This document shows positions 24,062-32,374 of a stretch of 64,000 nucleotides of DNA, in pieces. The position numbers and the translations under genes were made by a program. The first letter of the stretch is position 1, and the number at the start of each line of letters is the position of its first letter. This DNA is from Pseudomonadota bacterium (GTDB lineage Bacteria; Myxococcota_A; Polyangia; Polyangiales; Polyangiaceae): contig JAFAER010000021.1 in NCBI GenBank assembly GCA_023423895.1, forward strand, positions 1 to 64,000. The letters run 5' to 3'. The notes under the pieces were generated by a model that searched no databases, had not been told where the DNA came from, and worked only from the letters and a program-made list of their open reading frames with translations.

Positions 24062-24961
24062 TCAGGTCCCGTCCTTCGGTGCTCCGGCGGACGGTTCGGT
24101 TCGGTCCTTGTCGTCGGTCTCGATGCGGAGGATGCGGTCGGCGCGGAGATCGCGGCGCCCGCGTCCGGGGAGCTGATAGCCGATCACCCGTGGGGGGTCG
24201 AGCCCCAGGTCGATCGAGGTCAGGACCATCCGCATGGGCTCCGGTGGGCGCGCGCGCGGACGATAGACGACGGTGATCTCGCGGCCGGCAGCCAGCGCGT
24301 CCTTGCAAATTGCAAGGACCTGCTCGCGCGCCTTCTTTTCGGCGACGCGCACCTCCCAGAGATCGCGCGGCGTCGTGGGCGCGACGCCCCCGGCATGGGA
24401 TTCGAACGCCGCGACGCAGCGAGCGAAGACGTCGCGGAGCGCCACGACGTCGGCGTCGGCGCGGTGGGCGCGGCTCGCGTCGAGCCCGAAGTGTGCCCGG
24501 AGCGCGTCGAGGGAATGTTTCGCGAGGCCGAAGGCGCGTCGCGAGAGGTTGAGGGTGTCGAGCCAGAAGCCGACGGTGTACTCGCGGCCGGTCCGACGCA
24601 TCTCCGCCTCGATGAAGGCAACGTCCCACGAGGCGCCGTGCGCCACGAAGACGGCGCCCGAGAGCAACTCTTCGACGCGTCCGGCGATCTCGGCGAACGT
24701 CGGCGCGCCGCGGAGCGCGGCCTCGTCGAGGCCGTGCACGTGGACGTTCCCGGTCTCACCGCCCTCCGGGCGGACGAGCGTGTGGAGGCGATCCTCGATG
24801 ACGCTCCCACGTACGCGTTCGATGCAGACCTCGACGACGCGGTCCCGCTTGGCGTCGAGCCCCGTCATCTCGAGATCGACGAAGGCGAGCGGCGCCTCGG
24901 CGAGCGGGAGATCCCAGGGAGGTCCCGCGGGCGGGCTCGGCCGAGTAGAGGATGCCGTCAC
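24062..24961 (-). CDS. DEDDh 3'-5' exonuclease with C-terminal WYL-like domain
   Basis: 299 residues from a GTG at 24961, 7 nt after the thiolase stop; a longer upstream frame overlaps the thiolase and is rejected. Residues ~25-190 form a DnaQ-like exonuclease with all three motifs: FVDLEMTGLD (Asp and Glu), FVAHGASWDVAFIEAEM (Asp), and HRADADVVALRDVF (His and Asp). The last ~75 residues (REITVVYRPRARPPEPMRM, PPRVIGYQLPGRGRR, LRADRILRIE) resemble a WYL domain, a ligand/nucleic-acid-sensing module usually found in transcription regulators and defence proteins. The fusion suggests a regulated nuclease. This is a motif-level assignment for the WYL part. Confidence 0.82.
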   Translation of the reverse strand: MTASSTRPSPPAGPPWDLPLAEAPLAFVDLEMTGLDAKRDRVVEVCIERVRGSVIEDRLHTLVRPEGGETGNVHVHGLDEAALRGAPTFAEIAGRVEELLSGAVFVAHGASWDVAFIEAEMRRTGREYTVGFWLDTLNLSRRAFGLAKHSLDALRAHFGLDASRAHRADADVVALRDVFARCVAAFESHAGGVAPTTPRDLWEVRVAEKKAREQVLAICKDALAAGREITVVYRPRARPPEPMRMVLTSIDLGLDPPRVIGYQLPGRGRRDLRADRILRIETDDKDRTEPSAGAPKDGT

Positions 24962-24968
24962 TGGGGGG

Positions 24969-26165
24969 TCACCGCTCGACACACATCGCGATGCCCTGGC
25001 CGACGCCGATGCAGAGCGCGGCCATGCCTCGCTTCGCGTTCCGCGCACGCATCGCGTGGACCAACGTGACGAGAATGCGGCAGCCGCTCGAGCCGATGGG
25101 ATGACCGAGCGCGATCGCGCCGCCGCGGACGTTGACGCGCTGCGGATCGAGCTCGAGGCCACGGATGCACGCGATCGACTGCGCGGCGAAGGCCTCGTTC
25201 AGCTCGACGAGCTCGAGGTCGCTGACGCTCCAGCCGGCGCGCGCGAGTGCCTTCTTCCCGGCGGGGATCGGCCCCTCTCCCATGAAGGCGGGCTCGACGC
25301 CTGCCGTGGCATGCGCGACGACGCGTGCGAGGGGCTCGAGCTTCTCGGCGCGGAGCACGTCCTCGCTGACGACCATGACGGCGCTCGCGCCGTCGTTGAG
25401 CGGCGAGCTGTTGCCCGCGGTCACGGAGCCGCCCTTCTTGAACACGGGCGCGAGCTTCGCGAGGCTCGCGATCGAGGAGTCGGCGCGCGGGCTCTCGTCG
25501 ACGGAGACGACGATCGGATCGCCTTTCTTCTGCGGGATCCGGACGGGCGCGATCTCCCCGGCGAAGTCACCGGCCTTCTGCGCCACCGTGGCCTTCTGGT
25601 GAGAAGCGAGCGCGAACGCGTCCTGCTCCTCGCGGCCGATCTTCCATTTCTCGGCCACGTTCTCGGCGGTCTCGCCCATCGAGTGCAGCGGAAAGCGCTC
25701 GGCCATCTTCGGGTTCTCGAAGCGCCAGCCGAGGCTCGTGTCGAAGACCTTCGGCGCGCTGCGAGGAAACGCCTCGTCGTTCTTGGCGAACACGAAGGGC
25801 GCACGCGTCATGCTCTCGACCCCGCCGGCGATGACGCAGTCGGCGTCTCCCGTCGCGATCCGGCGGACGGCATCACTCACCGCCTCGAGGCCCGAACCGC
25901 AGAGGCGGTTCACCGTCACGGCCGGGACCTCGTAGGGCAAGCCCGCGAGGAGGAGCGCCATGCGGGCGATGTTGCGGTTGTCCTCGCCAGCCTGGTTCGT
26001 CGCGCCGAACACGACGTGATCGATGCGCGGCATCAGCGAGGGCATGCGTTCGCCGAGGGACGTGATCATGTGCGCGGCGAGATCGTCGGCGCGCACGCTG
26101 GAGAGCGCGCCACGGTGCTTGCCGATGGGGGAACGGACTCCGGCGACGAGGTAAGCGGGACGCAT
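24969..26165 (-). CDS. Acetyl-CoA C-acyltransferase (thiolase)
   Basis: 398 residues, full length. Thiolase II/I family: condensation or thiolysis of 3-ketoacyl-CoA. N-terminal AYLVAGVRSPIGKHRGALSSV, nucleophile C89 in TVNRLCGSGLEAV, GGVESMTRAPF, then H355 in GGAIALGHPIGSSGCR and C385 in ALCIGVGQG, so the catalytic triad is intact. Biosynthetic (PHB/butyryl) and degradative (beta-oxidation, beta-ketoadipate) roles cannot be separated by sequence alone. A 3-hydroxyacyl-CoA dehydrogenase lies 3 kb away at 29286, which could act in the same pathway. Followed after 7 nt by the exonuclease gene. Confidence 0.95.
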   Translation of the reverse strand: MRPAYLVAGVRSPIGKHRGALSSVRADDLAAHMITSLGERMPSLMPRIDHVVFGATNQAGEDNRNIARMALLLAGLPYEVPAVTVNRLCGSGLEAVSDAVRRIATGDADCVIAGGVESMTRAPFVFAKNDEAFPRSAPKVFDTSLGWRFENPKMAERFPLHSMGETAENVAEKWKIGREEQDAFALASHQKATVAQKAGDFAGEIAPVRIPQKKGDPIVVSVDESPRADSSIASLAKLAPVFKKGGSVTAGNSSPLNDGASAVMVVSEDVLRAEKLEPLARVVAHATAGVEPAFMGEGPIPAGKKALARAGWSVSDLELVELNEAFAAQSIACIRGLELDPQRVNVRGGAIALGHPIGSSGCRILVTLVHAMRARNAKRGMAALCIGVGQGIAMCVER

Positions 26166-26309
26166 CGCCAGCGAAGCCTAGTACCGCGGCGCGCGCCTGC
26201 CCACGAAGAGTTGAGCCGGGCGGTCCCGCGGGGGCTTCCACGGGGGGGCCACCCCGCAGGCCCCGCGCAGCGCGCTGCAGGCTCGACCGAGGGGCCGCCG
26301 GATCGCAGC

Positions 26310-27728
26310 TCAGCGCTTCTCGAGCTGTCCGCGGACGAGCCAGACGCGGCTCGCCTCGTTCGGCTGGAACGTGCTGTTCACGATCGCGATGTGCCCGCGC
26401 TCGTCGACGCTGAGCTTGCGGAGGAGTAGGCCCTGCTGACTTCCGTTGAAGCCTTCCGACACCGACTCGGGGATGGGGGAAGGTGATGCGAAATGGTCCC
26501 CGCGGTCGGCCGAGAAGGTGAAGGCGAGACCGCGGGGGCGACCGGCTTCGTCGAGGTAGCGTTCCCACAGGACGTAGATGCGGCCCTCTCCGTCGACGGC
26601 GATGTCCGGGTAATGTGCACCCTCCTGGTCGCTGCCACCGTCGAGCGGAGCGGAGATGCGCCGAGGGGCCTCGAAGTCGGTCGCGCCTCTCCGCAGCCGC
26701 GTGTAGCGGACATGGTAGCTCGGCGCAGCCGGAGGCCTCTCCGCGTAGACGAGGTGCACCGTCCCCTCATGGTCGACGACGAGCTGCGGAGCGTCGGAGT
26801 GACCGTCGCTCGGACCAACGCGTAGCGCCGGACCGAAGCCGTGGCTGGGCTCCGTCGCCGTCGCGAACCTCACGTCTGCGGAAGGATCATCGCCGACGGC
26901 CCACGCGATGTGGATCTCGCCGCTCTGCCCGATCGCGAGCGACGGGCCCCGCGCGTGCGCATCGTCGCCGACGCGCACCGCGTCCTCGAAGCTGGCGCCG
27001 TCGTCGAGGGACCTCCGGAACCACAGCGGACCTTCGTACTCCGTCCACGCGGCATAGATCTCGCCCTTGGGGCCGTGCGTGAGGTCCAGGCTGCCGTTGT
27101 CCCAGGTCTCCGCGTCGAGGCGGCCTTTCCCGTCGCCCGCCGTGGTGTTCGAGAGATTCAGTGGCGGGCCGAAGGTCCGGCCGCCGTCGAGCGAGCGAGC
27201 GAAGAAGATCTCGCCCCCGTGTGAGCCACCGGTGAACACGATCTCTTGCCAGAGGACATGCACCCGTTCCGGATTGCCGGGCGCGAGCTCGACTCGAGGC
27301 AACCACGAGAAGGTCTCCGGGCTCATCGAGACGTTGGCCGGCATGGCGATCTCGGCCTTCCCGGTCGGCTCGTAGCGCCGGAAGAAGACATCCTTCCGCG
27401 ACTGATCGACCCATGTGACCGCGATCCGCCCGGTGGGATCGACGTCGACGCTGGGATCGTCGACCCAGCGGAAATCGGAGTCGTTCATCTGCCACGGCCC
27501 ACGATGCGCCGGGCCGGTGGCGACGAGGACGGCCTCCTGCCAGACCGGTCTCAACCCCTTCTTCTTCGGCGGCGACGAGCTCGCCGCGCGCCGACAGCCG
27601 GAGCTGCACGCGCAGACGAGCATCGCGAGCGCGGTGAGCGCTGCCCACGAGGCGAGAGCACGTGCTCGTCGGCTGTGAGACGGTACTAGCTCTTTCCACG
27701 GATTGCCGAGAACACCCGTCTCCGCCAT
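26310..27728 (-). CDS. Exported BNR/sialidase-like repeat lipoprotein
   Basis: 472 residues from the ATG ending at 27728 (the frame stays open to 27863, into the divergent gene). Signal peptide with LVCAC as probable lipobox. The mature part is a sialidase-type propeller with at least three Asp-box motifs (ARSLDGGRTFG, RRSLDDGASFE, TFSADRGDHFA) and repeated IAVTWVDQ / IYAAWTEY / IHIAWAVG / IYVLWERY blade strands. No sialidase catalytic Arg triad is evident, so it is probably a binding or scaffold propeller on the cell surface. Divergent from the PDZ-CPBP protease with 48 nt between starts. Confidence 0.85.
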   Translation of the reverse strand: MAETGVLGNPWKELVPSHSRRARALASWAALTALAMLVCACSSGCRRAASSSPPKKKGLRPVWQEAVLVATGPAHRGPWQMNDSDFRWVDDPSVDVDPTGRIAVTWVDQSRKDVFFRRYEPTGKAEIAMPANVSMSPETFSWLPRVELAPGNPERVHVLWQEIVFTGGSHGGEIFFARSLDGGRTFGPPLNLSNTTAGDGKGRLDAETWDNGSLDLTHGPKGEIYAAWTEYEGPLWFRRSLDDGASFEDAVRVGDDAHARGPSLAIGQSGEIHIAWAVGDDPSADVRFATATEPSHGFGPALRVGPSDGHSDAPQLVVDHEGTVHLVYAERPPAAPSYHVRYTRLRRGATDFEAPRRISAPLDGGSDQEGAHYPDIAVDGEGRIYVLWERYLDEAGRPRGLAFTFSADRGDHFASPSPIPESVSEGFNGSQQGLLLRKLSVDERGHIAIVNSTFQPNEASRVWLVRGQLEKR

Positions 27729-27776
27729 GGCGCCCGTCGGATTCAATTCGTGTTCCTCGGGCGAGCGACCGCGTCC

Positions 27777-29264
27777 ATGTCTGCTGTCGGTCCGCCTCTC
27801 GAGGGCGCCGCGCCACTGCTCGAGCTCGAGCTCGTCACGTCGCTCGGGGCGCGCGCGGTCCATGCATCCGCCGGGAGCATGGGCGGACCGGCATCAGGCG
27901 AGCGACACCTGCGTCGGTCGAGCGACCCCGAGCATGACGTCCGCATCCACGTGCACGTGGCGCTTGCCAGCATCTTCCTGACCGTCCTCGCGCCTCTCGT
28001 GTCGTGGACCTTGTGGATCTTCGATCGTTCGCTGCCTGACGCACGGTGGAAACGGCGCCTCTTCGCGCTCGCGATCGTCGACACGCTCCTGGCGCTCGGG
28101 CTCGGCCTCTCTGCTGCGCTCGGTGTCCACCTCGAGGACGCGAGCACGAAGACACCGAAGGTCGGCGTCGTGCTCGCCTCGAGCGATGCTGCCGCTCGCG
28201 CCGACCGAGTGCAGCGAGGAGCAGTGGTGGACCACGTGTTGCCCGACAGCCCGGCCGCTGCTGCGGGGCTCCAGGCGGGCGACCGGATCACGGCCGTCGA
28301 CGGAGCGCCGGTCGAGACCGGAAGCGCCTTCATCGCGAAAATCGCGGAGACGAAGCAGGGCGAGCGGCGCCGGCTCCGCGTCATCCGGCATGGCCAGGAC
28401 CTCGATCGCGAGGTCATCCCGACGACGAGGAGGATTGCGCCTGCCCGCACACCTGCCAGCAAAGCGGCCACGCTCTTCGAGCCCATCGAGGTCGAGCAGG
28501 AGCTCGGGCGGACGACGGATCGCCGTTGGGCTATCGCTGCTGGATTGCTCGAGCTCGGTCTCGTCGGCGGTCTTGCGGTCGCCGCGCGCCGGAAGAAGGC
28601 GCGGGCGGCGCCGGCGTTGGCGGTCGTCTCGGGCCTGCTCGCGTTGACGTTCGTGAGCAGCGTGGTGCTCCAGGTCTTCAAGGCGACGCTCGGCGTGTCG
28701 CTCGGCGCGATGCTGGTCTCGATCCTCTCCGGCAGCGTCGCGCTTCTCGCGGTCGGGCTGATCGCTGCCTCGCTCGGCTCGCGTGAGCCCGTCGTCGTCG
28801 GCCCGCCGCTACCCCCATCGAAAGCGATCGCGTTCGGGATGTTCTACGGGATCACGGGCGCGGCCCGCATCGGGACGCTGCTCGCGATCCTCGTCGCCGT
28901 CTTCCACGTTCCGATGCGTACGGCGTCGGACGCCTTCGGCCTGGACCCGTCGTGGGGCGCGCTCGGGATCGGCCTCTTCTTCGTCGCCACGGTGATCGTC
29001 GCGCCCCTCTCGGAGGAGCTGCTGTTCCGCGGCGTCCTCCTGCCGTGGCTCGCGCGCTGGATGAGGCCGGGCGCTGCGCTCGGGTGGAGCACGGTCGTCT
29101 TCGCGCTCGGGCACCTCTACTACGGCGCCGGCGTGCTCCTCATCGCCCTCTACGGTCTCGTCTTCGGCTGGGCTCGGCTGCGCACAGGGAGTCTGCGCGC
29201 GCCGATCGTCCTGCATGCGATGCTGAACGGCGCGACCGTCGTCACGCTCCTCGCCGCGCGCTGA
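27777..29264 (+). CDS. Membrane protein with PDZ domain and CPBP (CAAX/Rce1-like) protease domain
   Basis: 495 residues from ATG 27777 (a GTG at 27750 would add nine). Two TM helices (~61-81 and ~96-116), a PDZ domain at ~145-212 (VVDHVLPDSPAAAAGLQAGDR, ITAVDGAPVETG), then further TM helices. The C-terminal third is a CPBP intramembrane metalloprotease: glutamate pair E413-E414 in SEELLFRGVLLPW, H446 in FALGHLYY, and H480/N484 in LHAMLNGA. The active site is complete. PDZ domains usually serve site-2 proteases and DegS/HtrA, so a PDZ-CPBP fusion is unusual and suggests substrate selection through a C-terminal peptide. Substrate unknown. Confidence 0.9.
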   Translation: MSAVGPPLEGAAPLLELELVTSLGARAVHASAGSMGGPASGERHLRRSSDPEHDVRIHVHVALASIFLTVLAPLVSWTLWIFDRSLPDARWKRRLFALAIVDTLLALGLGLSAALGVHLEDASTKTPKVGVVLASSDAAARADRVQRGAVVDHVLPDSPAAAAGLQAGDRITAVDGAPVETGSAFIAKIAETKQGERRRLRVIRHGQDLDREVIPTTRRIAPARTPASKAATLFEPIEVEQELGRTTDRRWAIAAGLLELGLVGGLAVAARRKKARAAPALAVVSGLLALTFVSSVVLQVFKATLGVSLGAMLVSILSGSVALLAVGLIAASLGSREPVVVGPPLPPSKAIAFGMFYGITGAARIGTLLAILVAVFHVPMRTASDAFGLDPSWGALGIGLFFVATVIVAPLSEELLFRGVLLPWLARWMRPGAALGWSTVVFALGHLYYGAGVLLIALYGLVFGWARLRTGSLRAPIVLHAMLNGATVVTLLAAR

Positions 29265-29285
29265 GCGCTCGCTCGTCCGACCACG

Positions 29286-30164
29286 TCACTTCGGAACGGG
29301 CTGCCCGTCCACCCAGCGATAGAAGCCCTCGCCGGTCTTCTTCCCGAGCTTTCCGGCGCGAACCATCGTCCGCAGGATCGCCGGCGGGCGGAACTGGTCG
29401 CCGATCTCGCGCTGGAGGTGCTCGAGGATCGCGAGGCGCACGTCGAGCCCGACGAGGTCCGTGAGCTTCAGCGGACCCATCGGGTGCCGGTAGCCGAGCT
29501 CCATGCCGCGATCGATGTCCTGCGCGCTCGCGACGCCGGTCTCGAGCATGCGCATCGCCTCCGCGCCGAGGATGACGCCGAGGCGGCTCGTCGCGAATCC
29601 GGGGACGTCGCGCACGACGATCGGGGTCTTGCCGAGACCTTTGACGAACGAGAGCGCTCGCTCGAGCGTCTCCTCGGACGTCGACAGGCCACGCACCACC
29701 TCGACGAGCTCCATGACCGGGGGCGGATTGAAGAAGTGCAGACCGATCGTGCGATCGGACACCTTCAGGCGCGCTCCGAGCTCGGTGATGGACAGCGACG
29801 ACGTGTTGGTCGCTACGATGGCCCCCGCTGCGGCGCTCGGAAGCACCGCCTCGAGCACGGCCACCTTCAGGGACATGTCCTCGGGGACCGCCTCGATGAC
29901 CACGTCCGACCCGGCGCAGGCGTCCTTGGCCGAGGTCGCGGCCGAGAGGCGGTTGAGGGTTGCGGCCCGCAGGTCAGCCGTGAGCTTTCCCTTGCCGACG
30001 AGCTTCTCGAGCTGCGCCGCGATCCCCTGCACAGCCGCTGCCGCTCGGCCCTCGGCCACGTCGTAGAGCCGGGTCGTGTGACCGCTCTGGGCGGCGACCT
30101 GGGCGATGCCTTGACCCATCGTTCCCGTGCCGAGGACGGTTACCGTCAGGCTGATTCCGCGCAT
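29286..30164 (-). CDS. 3-hydroxybutyryl/3-hydroxyacyl-CoA dehydrogenase
   Basis: 292 residues from the ATG ending at 30164. NAD(P)-dependent oxidation/reduction of 3-hydroxyacyl-CoA. Rossmann fold VTVLGTGTMGQGIAQVAAQSGH, then DVVIEAVPEDMSLKV, IVATNTSSLSITELGA, catalytic His in IGLHFFNPPPVMELVEVV, and TPIVVRDVPGFATSRLGV; the C-terminal helical domain has DIDRGMELGYRHPMGPLKL, LVGLDVR and GKKTGEGFYRW. Length and motifs are those of the monofunctional PaaH/Hbd type. Starts 58 nt from the divergent GGDEF regulator; it may function with the thiolase at 24969. Confidence 0.95.
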   Translation of the reverse strand: MRGISLTVTVLGTGTMGQGIAQVAAQSGHTTRLYDVAEGRAAAAVQGIAAQLEKLVGKGKLTADLRAATLNRLSAATSAKDACAGSDVVIEAVPEDMSLKVAVLEAVLPSAAAGAIVATNTSSLSITELGARLKVSDRTIGLHFFNPPPVMELVEVVRGLSTSEETLERALSFVKGLGKTPIVVRDVPGFATSRLGVILGAEAMRMLETGVASAQDIDRGMELGYRHPMGPLKLTDLVGLDVRLAILEHLQREIGDQFRPPAILRTMVRAGKLGKKTGEGFYRWVDGQPVPK

Positions 30165-30222
30165 TTTCCCGTCAGCTCCTTTGCTTTGTGGCGTTTTCGG
30201 CGCGACCATAGTCGATGTAACC

Positions 30223-31662
30223 GTGGCGCGAGTCCTCCTGGTCGACGATAGCGCGAGTGCTCGCGCGCTTCTCGGTGTCCGTCTCCGAGAGAATGGGCAT
30301 GACGTCGTCGAGGTGCCGACCGCAGCCGAGGCCGCGGAGCTCGCGATCGACCAGCAACCCGACGCCGTGGTCACCGATCTCTGGATGCCGGGCATCTCGG
30401 GGCTGCAGCTCTGTCGCTTGCTCCGTGCCGAGCCCGTGACGGCGCATGTCCCCGTGGTGCTCCTGACGGCGTCCGACGATCGGCGCTCCCGCTTCTGGGC
30501 GCGGAACGCCGGCGCGACAGCCTACGTGACGAAGACGGAGATCGACCGGCTCCTCGACGTGCTCGGCGATCTGACGTCGTCGCCGAAGACGAGGCCCCCG
30601 CCCGCAACGACACCGCCCGTCGTCACGCGCGGCAACGTCCAGGAGCGTCTCTCCCAGCTCCTCGACGCGTCGCTGTTCGAGTCGACGATCGCCGGCGAGA
30701 TCCGAGCGCTCGCGCAGAAGGCCGAGGAGCTCGAGCAGCTCTTCGAGGGTCTCGCTGCGCTCGCCTCCGACGTCGCCGGCTATCGCTGGCTCGCGCTCGC
30801 GACCGACAGCGGGTCGCCCCCGCAGGCGAAGTACAGGACGCGCCTGTTCATCCACACCCACGCGGACCAACGAGAAGCAGCGGAGCGCGAGGCGCGCGAC
30901 GCGCTCGAGATCCCGCATCCGCCCGAGCGCCGCCGGCCGCCCGAAGGCGACGCCATCGTCATCGCGGACAAGCGCCCGGTCGAAGCCGAGTGGTCGACGC
31001 CGCCGATTCTCTTGCCGGTCCGCTTCGGCAGCACGTCCATCGGCAAGATCGCGATCTCCCCGAGCCGCCGTGGGGCGTCGCACGACGATCGCCGCTTCAT
31101 CGCGCTCCTGTCGAACGAGCTCGGCGGGCCGCTCCGGATGGCGTCGCTCGTCGCGGAGGCTCGCCGGCTCGCCTCGACGGACACGCTCACGGGGCTGCTC
31201 AATCGACGGGCCTTCGTCGAGCGCATCGAGAAGGCGCGCGCGGCCTCGGACAAGCAGCTCTTCCCGATGAGCATGCTGCTGCTCGACGTCGACCACTTCA
31301 AGAAGGTCAACGACACGCTCGGTCACGACGCGGGAGACGCGGTGCTCCAGGGCGTCGCGCGGGTCCTCTCGAGCATCGCGCGCAAGAGCGACTTCGTGGC
31401 TCGCTGGGGTGGTGAGGAGTTCGTCGTCGCGCTCGCGCAGACTGCGGAGGCCGGCGCGCGCGTCGCCGCCGAACGCGTCCGGCGCGCCATCGCCGAGGCG
31501 CGATACGTCCTGCCGAACGGCAACGAGCACCGGGCGACGGCGTCCGTCGGCCTGGCGAGCGCCGAAGGGCCGGACTGGCAGGTCGACGAGCTCCTCGGCC
31601 GCGCCGACAAGGCGATGTACGCCGCGAAACACCGCGGCCGTAACCGCGTCGAGACGGCCTGA
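30223..31662 (+). CDS. Response regulator with GGDEF diguanylate cyclase output
   Basis: 479 residues from GTG 30223, which begins directly at the receiver domain (VARVLLVDDSASARALL); longer upstream frames overlap the divergent gene. Receiver ~1-120 with acidic pair D8/D9, phospho-acceptor D52 (VVTDLWMPG) and Lys in AYVTKTE. Residues ~150-300 are a GAF-like sensor region preceded by a coiled coil (ALAQKAEELEQLFEGL). The C-terminal GGDEF domain has DTLTGLLNRRAF, LLLDVDHFKKVNDTLGH and the active motif GGEEF at 396-400. An RxxD inhibitory site (RKSD, 387-390) sits five residues before it, so product inhibition by c-di-GMP is expected. Makes c-di-GMP on phosphorylation; the cognate kinase is not adjacent. 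Confidence 0.95.
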   Translation: MARVLLVDDSASARALLGVRLRENGHDVVEVPTAAEAAELAIDQQPDAVVTDLWMPGISGLQLCRLLRAEPVTAHVPVVLLTASDDRRSRFWARNAGATAYVTKTEIDRLLDVLGDLTSSPKTRPPPATTPPVVTRGNVQERLSQLLDASLFESTIAGEIRALAQKAEELEQLFEGLAALASDVAGYRWLALATDSGSPPQAKYRTRLFIHTHADQREAAEREARDALEIPHPPERRRPPEGDAIVIADKRPVEAEWSTPPILLPVRFGSTSIGKIAISPSRRGASHDDRRFIALLSNELGGPLRMASLVAEARRLASTDTLTGLLNRRAFVERIEKARAASDKQLFPMSMLLLDVDHFKKVNDTLGHDAGDAVLQGVARVLSSIARKSDFVARWGGEEFVVALAQTAEAGARVAAERVRRAIAEARYVLPNGNEHRATASVGLASAEGPDWQVDELLGRADKAMYAAKHRGRNRVETA

Positions 31663-31684
31663 TCGGGCGAACCGCGTCCGTCGA

Positions 31685-32236
31685 TCAGTACGCGCTGCGC
31701 AACATCAAGAAGACGAGCACGCCCGTCACCGAGACGTAGAGCCAGATCGGGAAGAGGAACTTGGTGATCTTCTTGTGCGTCGCGAACCGGCGGCGGAACG
31801 CGAAGTAGAAGGCGGCCAGGCACATCGGCACCACGGGGATCGAGAGGATCACGTGGCTCGCCAGGAGGAGCAGGTACGCGACGCGCACCCCGCCCGTGCC
31901 GGGGTATTTCGTGTCGCCGTGGACGTAGTGGTAGGCGAGATACCCGACGAGGAAGAACGTGCTCGCCGCGAACGCCGAGATCATCAGCGCCTGATGCCGT
32001 GCGACCTGCTTCTTCTTGATGGCGACGACCGCCAGGACGAGGAGCAGCGCGGCCGTGCCGTTGAAGCACGCGTTGACGGCGGGCATGAACGACAGGCTCG
32101 TCGGATCACCCGAGCCCTGCCGTAGCAGGAGGAGGTAAGCGAGGATCGCGAGCGCGACGACGGAGACGACGCCGTTCACGATCCAGAACGGGCGGTCTTC
32201 GCGTTGCCCTTGCCCTTCGGCCGTCGACGACACCAT
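31685..32236 (-). CDS. DUF420 integral membrane protein
   Basis: 183 residues from ATG at 32236 (an ATG at 32248 adds four). Four to five TM helices. Family features of DUF420/YozB: FMPAVNACFNGTAALLLV, VARHQALMISAFAAS, YLAYHYVHGDTKYPGTGGVR, LLLASHVILSIPVVPMCL and HKKITKFLFPIWLYVSVTGV, with conserved histidines in RHQ, YHYVHG and SHV. DUF420 proteins are often linked to cytochrome oxidase assembly, but no cox genes are adjacent. Single gene, convergent with the GGDEF regulator. Confidence 0.92.
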   Translation of the reverse strand: MVSSTAEGQGQREDRPFWIVNGVVSVVALAILAYLLLLRQGSGDPTSLSFMPAVNACFNGTAALLLVLAVVAIKKKQVARHQALMISAFAASTFFLVGYLAYHYVHGDTKYPGTGGVRVAYLLLLASHVILSIPVVPMCLAAFYFAFRRRFATHKKITKFLFPIWLYVSVTGVLVFLMLRSAY

Positions 32237-32374
32237 GCCGCGCTCCATAGAGGCTCTTCCCGGTCGCGCCAAGTCGTACGTCGGCCGCGGAGGTGCCGGG
32301 CGGCTCCGCGTGGCCTTCGCGGACGGGCTTTGCGCGCATGGGTTCCATTCATGTGCTCGTATGGGGAGGCGACG

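Noticed and set aside
24393..24408. GATTCGAAC-like string resembling a tRNA T-loop on the minus strand
   Set aside because: It lies inside the exonuclease coding frame and has no acceptor or anticodon stem around it; no tRNA in the window was found.
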